Notes under the pieces: generated by a model
What the model was told of the DNA's origin: nothing
Seen by the model: only the letters and a program-made list of their open reading frames with translations
The model's database searches: none
Program-made: the position numbers and the translations under genes
Source of the DNA: Burkholderiaceae bacterium
GTDB lineage: Bacteria; Pseudomonadota; Gammaproteobacteria; Burkholderiales; Burkholderiaceae_E
Assembly: GCA_016710525.1 (NCBI GenBank)
Contig: JADJVQ010000002.1
Coordinates: 1 to 64,000 of the forward strand
DNA: 64,000 bases
Direction: 5' to 3'
Part shown: piece by piece, positions 58,069-64,000 of the stretch
Layout of the letters: each line of letters begins with the position of its first letter
Numbering within the stretch: position 1 is the first letter of the stretch

Positions 58069-59626
58069 TCACCGGATGATGTCGAACGAGTAGTCGGTCT
58101 TGGACGGAATGTTGGTGTTCGCGTCCAGGGTCTCGAAAAACTCATCGAGCAGCATCGTCAGAAGGCGCAGGCCGCCGTCATAGCCCCAGGTGGGGAAGCG
58201 GTGGTAGTGGTGGCGATCGAAGATCGGGAACACCAGGCGGATCAGCGGCGCGCCGGTGTCGCGCTCCAGGTACTTGCCGTAGGTGTTGCCGATCAGGAAG
58301 TCGACCGGCTCGGTGAACAGCAGCGAGCGCATGTGCCACAGGTCGCGCTTGGGGTAGACCTTGCAGTCCTTGCCGTACGGCGAGGCCTCGAGCATCGCCC
58401 GCACCTTCTTGGCCCAGTCCTCGGTGCCGTTGGTGGCCAGGATGTGGGTCGGTTCGGCGCCGAGCTCCAGGATGAAGCGGCTGTAGCCGATCATCTGGTC
58501 CGGGTCGCCGTACAGGGCGTACTTCTTGCCGTGCAGGTGGGCCTGGCTGTCGGCCATCGCGTCGACCAGTTGGCCGCGCTCGAGCTCCAGCACCGCGGGC
58601 ACCGGCTTGCCGGTCAGGCGGCTGATCGCCATCAGGAATTCATCGGTGCCAGCCACGCCCACCGGGGCGTTGAGCACCACCACCTCCTGGCCCTTTTCGC
58701 GCAGGTACTTGGTGGTCTTCTCGCAGCAGTATTCCTGGAAGACGATGGTGGCCTTGGCGTGCAGCGCGCGCTTCACCTCCTCCTTGGTCGTGCCGCCGTC
58801 GTACATGCGGAACTCGCCGTCGGTCGGGGTGTTCCACACTTCCGACGGGTCGCAGACGATGTTCACCTTCGCGCCGAACAGGTCGAAGATGCGCTTGATC
58901 TCCTTCATGTTGCCCACGACGAAGCCGTCGAAGCCGCCGATGAAGTTGATGCTCTCGTCGGGCACGCGCTCGAGCGCCGGTGGTGCCGGCCTTGCCGTCC
59001 CAGAAGTGCTGCAGCACGCCCAGCAGCGCGTTGTCGTAGCCGGTGATGTGGCTGCCCACGAAGGCCGGCGTGTGGGCGAAGGGCACGTCGAAGTCGGCCG
59101 GCACGCTGCCCTTTTCCTTGGCGGTCTTGATGAAGGCGTTCAGGTCGTCACCGATCACCTCGGCCATGCAGGTGGTCGAGACCGCGATCATGTCGGGCTT
59201 GTACAGGCTGTAGCTGTTCGACAGGCCGTCGACCATGTTGTTCAGGCCGCCGAACACCGCCGCGTCCTCGGTCATCGAGGAGCTCACGCAACTGGTCGGC
59301 TCCTTGAAGTGGCGCGAGAAGTGGCTGCGGTAGTAGGCCACGCAACCCTGCGAGCCGTGCACGAAGCTCAGTGTCTTGGCAAAACCGTTGGCCACATACA
59401 CCGCGCCCAGCGGCTGGCAGGCCTTGGCCGGGTTGACGGTGAGCGCTTCGCGGGCGAAGTTCTTGTCCTTGTACTCCTTGGACTTGGTCCAGTCGCGGAT
59501 CTCCGCAACCTTGGCATCGGTGTGGTTGTATTCGAAGTCCGCCTTCTTGTCGGCGAACAGCTTCTGGTATTCGGGCTCACGAAACAGCAGTTCGTGGTCG
59601 AGGATCTTGTCGGCGCTTTGGGGCAT
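58069..59626 (-). CDS. nifK: Nitrogenase molybdenum-iron protein beta chain NifK, frameshifted
   Basis: Corrected length about 518 residues. P-cluster ligands are present upstream of the shift: NPAKACQPLGAVY, VHGSQGCVAYYRSHF and VSTTCMAEVIGDD. The frame breaks at about 58977-58990, after FWDGKAGT, and resumes as ALERVPDESINFIGGFDGF, continuing to DLFGAKVNIVCDPSEVW and the stop at 58069. The span is a multiple of three plus one, so one surplus base in GGCACCACCGGCG is the simplest explanation. The beta chain pairs with NifD and holds the P-cluster. It starts 28 bases after nifD and its stop overlaps a possible ferredoxin start. As read, the product would lose its last third. Confidence 0.92.
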
Positions 59627-59654
59627 GAGAATTCTCCAGGCAGTTCGAGTGAGG

Positions 59655-61122
59655 TCAGGCCGCTTTTTTCCAGGGCGCGCTCTTGGCCAGGCCCCAGATC
59701 GGGCTGGAGATCGCCATGTCCATGTCGCGAGCGAAGATCGCGAAGCCGTCGTAGCCGTGGTACGGGCCCGAGTAGTCCCAGCTGTGCATCTGGCGGAAAC
59801 GGCACGCCCATCTTCTGGAACACGTACTTTTCCTTGATGCCCGAGCCCACCAGGTCGGGCTGCACCTTCTCGACGAATTTCTCGAACTCGTAGCCGGTCA
59901 CGTCGTCATAGATCAGCGTGCCATCCTTGATGTAATGGGTGGTGCGCTGGTAGTCGTCGTTGTGGCCGAACTCGTAGCCGGTGCCGACCACTTCCATGCC
60001 GAGGTCCTCGTAGGCGCCGATCACGTGGCGCGGACGCAGGCCGCCGACGTACAGCATCACCTTCTTGCCCTGCAGGCGCGGCTTGTACTTGTCGAGCACC
60101 GCCTGCATCAGCGGCTTGTACTTGGCGATCACTTCCTCGGCGCGGGCCTTGATGGTGTCGTCGAAGTGACTGGCGATCTCGCGCAGGCTGGCCTCGATCT
60201 TGGTCGGGCCGAAGAAGTTGTACTCGACCCAGGGCACGCCGTACTTCTCTTCCATGTGCCGGCTGATGTAGTTCATCGAGCGGTAGCAGTGCAGCACGTT
60301 GAGCTTGGCCTTGGGCGTGTTCTCGAGTTCGGCGATCGTGCCGTCGCCCGACCACTGCGCGATCACGCGCAGGCCCATCTCTTCGAGCAGGATGCGGCTG
60401 GACCAGGCGTCGCCGCCGATGTTGTAGTCGCCGATGATCGCCACGTCATAGGGTGTGGAAACGAAGTCGGGACGCTTGTTCGGGTCAGTCTTGTCGAACA
60501 CCCAGTCACGCACTGCGTCGTTGGCGATGTGGTGGCCCAGCGACTGGCTGACGCCGCGAAAACCCTCGCAGCGCACCGGCACGATGGTGTGCCCTTCGTA
60601 TTCCTTGGCCTTCTTCTTGGACACCGCTTCGATGTCGTCGCCGATCAGGCCGATCGGGCATTCGCTCTGGATCGAGATGCCCTTGTTCAGCGGGAACAGG
60701 TCCTGGATCTCGTCGATGATCTTGTCGAGCTTCTTGTCGCCGCCGAAGACGATGTCCTTCTCCTGGAAATCGGAGGTGAACTGCATCGTCACGAAGGTGT
60801 CGATACCGGTGGTGCCGATGTAGTAGTTGCGCCGTGCGGCCCAGCTGTACTGGCCGCAGCCCACCGGGCCGTGCGAGATGTGGACCATGTCCTTGATCGG
60901 ACCCCAGACCACGCCCTTGGAGCCGGCGTACGCGCAGCCGCGGATCGTCATCACGCCGGGCAGCGACTTGATGTTGGACTTCACGCCGCAATCGGGCTTG
61001 CCGTCCTCGAACTGGCCGAGGTGCTTGGCACGGCGCTTGGCCATCTTTTCGGGATAAGCCTTCAGCACTTCATCGATCAAGGCCTTGTTGGCGGCCTTGC
61101 GGTCTTCAATCGTCATGGTCAT
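59655..61122 (-). CDS. nifD: Nitrogenase molybdenum-iron protein alpha chain NifD, frameshifted near C-terminus
   Basis: Corrected length about 488 residues. P-cluster cysteines lie in TIRGCAYAGSKG, GPVGCGQYSW and QSECPIGLIGDD, and the FeMo-cofactor cysteine in LNVLHCYRSMNYI. After KMGVPF the frame is lost: an extra T in the TTT (plus strand AAA, 59797-59799) turns RQMHSWDYSGPYHG into unrelated sequence. Removing one base gives the normal end, FARDMDMAISSPIWGLAKS, and the stop at 59655. The span is three-divisible plus one. The lost part includes the histidine that ligates the FeMo-cofactor molybdenum, so the uncorrected product could not be active. NifD-NifK form the catalytic tetramer. Confidence 0.93.
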
Positions 61123-61153
61123 GGTGTGTTTGCTCCTGACAGGGTGGGTCAGC

Positions 61154-61171
61154 GGGTGGCGCCGGCCACCC
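61154..61171. promoter_or_regulatory. Stem-loop between nifH and nifD
   Basis: GGGTGGC-GCCG-GCCACCC, seven-base perfect stem, four-base loop, in the 127-base gap between nifH and nifD. In other diazotrophs a structure here stabilises or partly terminates the message so that NifH exceeds NifDK; the same role is inferred. Confidence 0.5.
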
Positions 61172-61249
61172 TGCGTGTTCTGCCTGTCGCGCGGACGGGG
61201 CCGCCGTCGGCCTCGCCCGCGTGATCAGTGCGTTCGTCGTGCTGGACTT

Positions 61250-62131
61250 TCAGGCGGCCATCTCGGCCGCGGTCTTGCCGACCTGGCTTTCGTCGACCGT
61301 CTTCATGATCCCGTGCTCCATCAGCAGGTCCTCGAGCTGGTCCATGGTGATGGGGGTGGGGATCGTGCCGTTGCCGGCGTTGGCGTGGATCTTCTCGGCC
61401 AGCGTGCGGTACTCCTGGGCCTGCTTGGATTCCGGCGCGTACTCGAGCACCGTCATGCGGCGCAGCTCGGCGTGCTGCACGATGTTGTCGCGCGGCACGA
61501 AGTGGATGAGCCGCGAGCCCAGCATCTTGGCCAGCGATTCGGCCAGCTCGAGTTCCTTGTCGGTCTGGCGCTCGTTGCACACCAGGCCGCCCAGGCGCAC
61601 GCCGCCGGAGTTCGCGTACTTCAGGATGCCCTTGGAGATGTTGTTGGCCGCGTACATGGCCATCATCTCGCCGGACATCACGATGTAGATTTCCTGCGCC
61701 TTGTTCTCGCGGATCGGCATCGCGAAGCCGCCGCAGACCACGTCGCCCAGCACGTCGTAGGAGACGTAGTCGACGCCGTCGTAGGCGCCGTTCTCCTCCA
61801 GGAAGTTGATCGAGGTGATCACGCCGCGCCCGGCGCAGCCCACGCCGGGTTCCGGGCCGCCGGACTCGACGCAACGGATGTCGCGGTAGCCGATCTTCAT
61901 GACGTCTTCCAGTTCCAGGTCCTCCACCGAGCCGGCTTCCGCGGCCAGCGACAGGATGGTGTCCTGCGCCTTGGCGTGCAGGATCAGGCGGGTCGAGTCG
62001 GCCTTGGGGTCGCAGCCGACGATCAGGATCTTCTGACCCATCTGGGCCAGCGCGGCCAGCGTGTTTTGCGAGGTGGTGGACTTGCCGATGCCACCCTTGC
62101 CGTAGAAGGCGATCTGCCGAAGTTTTGCCAT
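61250..62131 (-). CDS. nifH: Nitrogenase iron protein NifH
   Basis: A 293-residue, complete NifH. P-loop AFYGKGGIGKSTTSQNT, switch region GCDPKADSTRL, the first cluster cysteine in GVGCAGRGVITSI, the second in YDVLGDVVCGGFAMPI. The arginine right after GCAG is the residue that DraT ADP-ribosylates. The start at 62131 is fixed by family alignment and by GGAG eight bases upstream; the open frame extends far upstream without homology. NifH reduces NifDK using ATP. Expression is expected from the sigma-54 promoter at 62297-62311, with a leader of about 155 bases. First gene of the nif operon, frame intact unlike nifD and nifK. Confidence 0.97.
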   Translation of the reverse strand: MAKLRQIAFYGKGGIGKSTTSQNTLAALAQMGQKILIVGCDPKADSTRLILHAKAQDTILSLAAEAGSVEDLELEDVMKIGYRDIRCVESGGPEPGVGCAGRGVITSINFLEENGAYDGVDYVSYDVLGDVVCGGFAMPIRENKAQEIYIVMSGEMMAMYAANNISKGILKYANSGGVRLGGLVCNERQTDKELELAESLAKMLGSRLIHFVPRDNIVQHAELRRMTVLEYAPESKQAQEYRTLAEKIHANAGNGTIPTPITMDQLEDLLMEHGIMKTVDESQVGKTAAEMAA

Positions 62132-62296
62132 TTCGAGGCTCCAGTGAATTGAGAAGTTGTTGGCGAAGTTGTCGAGGCTCTCGAACAGACAAGCCCCACC
62201 GGGTCTTCGCGAAATCCTTGCCGCCTTCGGTGCCTCTATGGGTCTTCTTGGAAGGTCCCTCGGGGCCAGACATGGGGTCCGCGCAGGCTCTTCCTC

Positions 62297-62311
62297 GCAA
62301 CCAACGTGCCA
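62297..62311 (-). promoter_or_regulatory. Sigma-54 promoter of nifH
   Basis: On the minus strand TGGCAC-GTTGG-TTGC, an exact -24/-12 element. Predicted transcription start near 62286, about 155 bases before the nifH ATG. Confidence 0.92.
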
Positions 62312-62391
62312 CCCCGGGCCTGAGATTCCAAGTGATTGTTTTTTCAGGGAATTGACCGTTGGTCGGGGGCCATTGCACGGTGCGTGTCGAA

Positions 62392-62407
62392 TGTGTGGAA
62401 TCCGACA
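62392..62407. promoter_or_regulatory. NifA upstream activator site (TGT-N10-ACA)
   Basis: TGTGTGGAATCCGACA matches TGT-N10-ACA exactly and, being palindromic, serves both directions. It begins 81 bases upstream of the nifH -24 element and ends 84 bases before the rightward -24-like element. Confidence 0.8.
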
Positions 62408-62490
62408 AAGTCCGGTGCGCGGGGTCGTGCGGGCTGTCGGCTTTGCGTGCAAATGGCGCTGTGCTGCGAGCCCTTGCGACGTGAAGCGCC

Positions 62491-62505
62491 TGGTACGGCG
62501 GTTGC
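62491..62505 (+). promoter_or_regulatory. Probable sigma-54 promoter of globin-draT operon
   Basis: TGGTAC-GGCGG-TTGC, followed by T, departs from TGGCAC-N5-TTGCT at one position. Transcription would start near 62516, only one or two bases before the annotated ATG, implying a leaderless message or a later start such as the GTG at 62542. Confidence 0.65.
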
Positions 62506-62517
62506 TTCTATAGCGTC

Positions 62518-63025
62518 ATGACCTCGAACCTGCCGATCGCCGTGATCTCGAACCCGCACTTCGAACGCCTGGGCGGCCGCGCGGCCGTCGTGCAGCTGGT
62601 GGATGCCTTTTATCGCGCGATGGATTCGCGCGACGACGCGCAAGTGATTCGAGCGATGCATGCGCCCGATCTCGACCAGACCAGGGCGGTGCTGGTGACC
62701 TACCTGTGCGAATGGCTGGGCGGGCCGCGCGACTACACCCGCGAGCGTGGCGCGCCGAAGCTTCGGCGTCGCCATCAGCACTTCGCGATCGATGCCGCCG
62801 CACGCGATGCGTGGATGGCCTGTATGCGCGAGGCACTGGTCCAGACCTGCGCGGACGAAAACCTGCGCACCGAGCTCGAGGCGGGCTTCCGCAAGGTCGC
62901 CGACTTCATGCGCAACACCGATGCGGGGGGCGCGGCGCGTCCGCAACCCCGGCCGCCCCATGGAACTGCAGCCCGATCAGCCGGCTGCGCCCCACACCTC
63001 TTTCACCCAACGGAGCACGTCATGA
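62518..63025 (+). CDS. Group II truncated haemoglobin (frame runs on into next gene as read)
   Basis: The first ~135 residues are a group II truncated globin: HFERLGGRAAVVQLVDAFYRAMD, a proximal region RHQHFAIDAAARDAWMACMREAL and FRKVADFMRNTD, the usual end. As read, the frame continues without a stop through a Pro/Arg-rich linker into the downstream protein (62518-63615, 365 residues). If one G is removed from the G6 run at 62925-62930, the globin instead ends at a TGA (63023-63025) overlapping the ATG of the next gene, which has its own GGAG site. I prefer two genes. Such globins bind oxygen or NO. Position opposite nifH and a sigma-54-like promoter indicate a role in nitrogenase oxygen protection. 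Confidence 0.78.
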
Positions 63026-63615
63026 GTCTTTCGATCGCCGATACCGCCTTTGCCCGCCTCGAAGCCGAGGGCCGCCTGCTCAACAGCGTGCTCAAGTCCG
63101 CTACCCACCGGCCGGGCCGATTCGGCTTTCGGGGCGACGTGGCGCTGAAGTTCCAGACCAAGCTGGCCGACGAAGCGCGTCCGCCCGAGACCTGCGCCGA
63201 GCAGGTCATCGCCGCGGCGAACGTGGGCGAGCCAGGTCTCGCGTTCTTCTGCGGCTTCCTGCTGTCCTTCGAGTACCTGAAGCTGGTGGCCGAGGTGCTG
63301 GGCGATCTGCTGACGCCCACCGGCAAATACTTCTTCTTCTGCGACAACGTCGACCTGGCCAAGCGCTACCAGATCCAATATGGCGGAGCGAGCTTCTACA
63401 TCCTGCCGATCGACGAAGCGACGGTCTACAACGAGATGCTCGAACTGCTGTACCTCGAGAAGACCGAGCTGAAGAAGCTCGACACCGCCGGCAAGACCGA
63501 TGCGGTCGCCGACAAGGCGGCCGCGTTCACCCAGACCTTTCCGTCGATCAGCTTCGAAGAGGGTCTGAGGCTGATGGGGCCGGTGCGCAATCCTTATGAA
63601 AACCGGCCGGTCTGA
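63022..63615 (+). CDS. Unrecognised protein between globin and draT
   Basis: A 197-residue soluble protein (SIADTAFARLEAEGRLLNSV, FGFRGDVALKFQTKLADEA, FFCGFLLSFEYLKLVAEVLGD, FFFCDNVDLAKRYQIQYGG, SISFEEGLRLMGPVRNPYEN). The ATG at 63022 has GGAG six bases before it, supporting separate translation even though the globin frame reads through. Two cysteines (FFCG, FFCD) are widely spaced; no cofactor motif. I do not recognise the family. Being between an oxygen-binding globin and the nitrogenase-modifying DraT, a function in nitrogenase regulation or protection is likely but unproven. Confidence 0.72.
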   Translation: MSLSIADTAFARLEAEGRLLNSVLKSATHRPGRFGFRGDVALKFQTKLADEARPPETCAEQVIAAANVGEPGLAFFCGFLLSFEYLKLVAEVLGDLLTPTGKYFFFCDNVDLAKRYQIQYGGASFYILPIDEATVYNEMLELLYLEKTELKKLDTAGKTDAVADKAAAFTQTFPSISFEEGLRLMGPVRNPYENRPV

Positions 63616-63642
63616 TCGCGCCCGCGCGATCGATGGACCACC

Positions 63643-64000
63643 GTGGCGCCCGAGCATGATCCCGCGCGCTGGTACACGACCAATCTGGTCGGCGTGCCCA
63701 CGCCCGTGCTCGCCGGCACGGCCTTCAACGCCCATCCGGTGCCGCTGCACATCGCGGGCACCCGCGAGACCCACCCGGGATTGTTCACCCTGCTCGCACG
63801 CAGCCGGGACCCCGACCAGGCGCGCGACGTGTTCGCCCACTACATGGCGCTGAGCTTCGGCCTGGGCGTGCCGGCGCCAGATGCCGGCGCGGCCGAGCGC
63901 CGTCGCGGGCGGGCCAGCTATCTCAAGCTGCTGCAAGGCTGGGGCCTGGATGCCAACAGCGCCGCGGGCGCGGTGCTCAAGGGCTGGGTCGAGAGCCGCT
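63643..64000 (+). CDS. draT: NAD+-dinitrogenase-reductase ADP-ribosyltransferase DraT (partial, runs off window)
   Basis: 119 codons are present before the window ends. RWYTTNLVGVPTPVLAGTAFN, VPLHIAGTRETHPGLFTLL and VFAHYMALSFGL match the N-terminal half of DraT, which is about 260-290 residues in known diazotrophs. The only upstream in-frame stop is that of the preceding gene, so the start is taken as the GTG at 63643. DraT attaches ADP-ribose from NAD to the NifH arginine when ammonium appears or energy falls, stopping nitrogen fixation; DraG reverses it. draG is expected next, outside the window. Likely in one transcript with the globin and the 197-residue protein. Confidence 0.88.
   Translation, partial: MAPEHDPARWYTTNLVGVPTPVLAGTAFNAHPVPLHIAGTRETHPGLFTLLARSRDPDQARDVFAHYMALSFGLGVPAPDAGAAERRRGRASYLKLLQGWGLDANSAAGAVLKGWVESR

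Larger units (their letters stand above)
62132..62517. other. nif divergent control region
   Basis: 386 bases between nifH and the globin gene, without genes of its own. It holds the nifH leader, two outward-facing sigma-54-type promoters and one NifA-type site (listed separately). The AT-rich stretch at about 62330-62355 (GATTGTTTTTTCAGGGAATTGA) is the natural candidate for IHF-induced bending, though I find no good match to the IHF consensus. Confidence 0.7.

Noticed and set aside
62330..62356. IHF site in the AT-rich part of the nif control region
   Set aside because: Several mismatches to the IHF consensus on both strands; only base composition supports it.
62461..62480. A TGGC...TGC match near the globin as a further sigma-54 site
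   Set aside because: The spacing between GG and GC is one base short of the required ten; the element at 62491-62505 fits better.

Overview
The window reads as chromosomal DNA of a high-GC betaproteobacterium, most likely Burkholderiales. The signs are GC-rich codon use, two Bug-type tripartite-tricarboxylate receptors, three family III CoA-transferases, a hydantoinase A/B pair, a DUF6502 protein, and a molybdenum nitrogenase operon with a sigma-54/NifA control region. I saw no rRNA, tRNA, insertion sequence, integrase or CRISPR array. No genus is claimed.

Layout. 1-3.2 kb: five overlapping genes for secreted fimbria-like subunits and a PapD-like chaperone. 3.7-7 kb: IclR regulator and a molybdenum hydroxylase large subunit. 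7-12 kb: beta-propeller lipoprotein divergent from a DUF6502/lipoprotein pair, then an MFS transporter. 12.3-16.4 kb: omega-aminotransferase, MetE-like protein, aldehyde dehydrogenase. 16.4-24.8 kb: SRPBCC and VOC proteins, AraC regulator, Fic enzyme, serine hydrolase, epoxide hydrolase/CoA-transferase pair, aldehyde dehydrogenase. 24.9-32.3 kb: two MFS transporters, a molybdopterin oxidoreductase, a CoA-transferase and a Bug receptor. 32.4-38 kb: solute-binding protein next to a giant multi-PAS hybrid histidine kinase. 38-48.7 kb: serine hydrolase, small proteins, a secreted protein with a Ser/Thr kinase, MaoC, an ABC/adaptor export operon, MFS and LysE exporters. 48.7-55.1 kb: Bug receptor, CoA-transferase, hyuA/hyuB. 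55.3-56.9 kb: Aer-like chemoreceptor.

56.9-64 kb is the most interesting part. nifH, nifD, nifK, a FeSII (Shethna II)-type protective ferredoxin and two unrecognised small genes run leftward. A truncated haemoglobin, an unrecognised 197-residue protein and draT (cut by the window end) run rightward. A canonical sigma-54 promoter faces nifH, a near-canonical one faces the globin, and one palindromic NifA-type site (TGT-N10-ACA) lies about 80 bp from each. Together this looks like nitrogenase bundled with oxygen protection (FeSII, globin, possibly the aerotaxis receptor) and nitrogenase switch-off by ADP-ribosylation (DraT acting on the NifH arginine).

Data caveat. At least seven genes need a single-base indel to be read through (AraC, molybdopterin oxidoreductase, hybrid kinase, secreted protein before the Ser/Thr kinase, Bug receptor, nifK, nifD), and one nif-linked gene has an in-frame amber. 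Three sites show a surplus base (two clearly in homopolymers) and the others lie in GC-rich or repeated DNA. Uncorrected sequencing error is the simplest explanation, and raw reads should be checked before calling nitrogenase defective.
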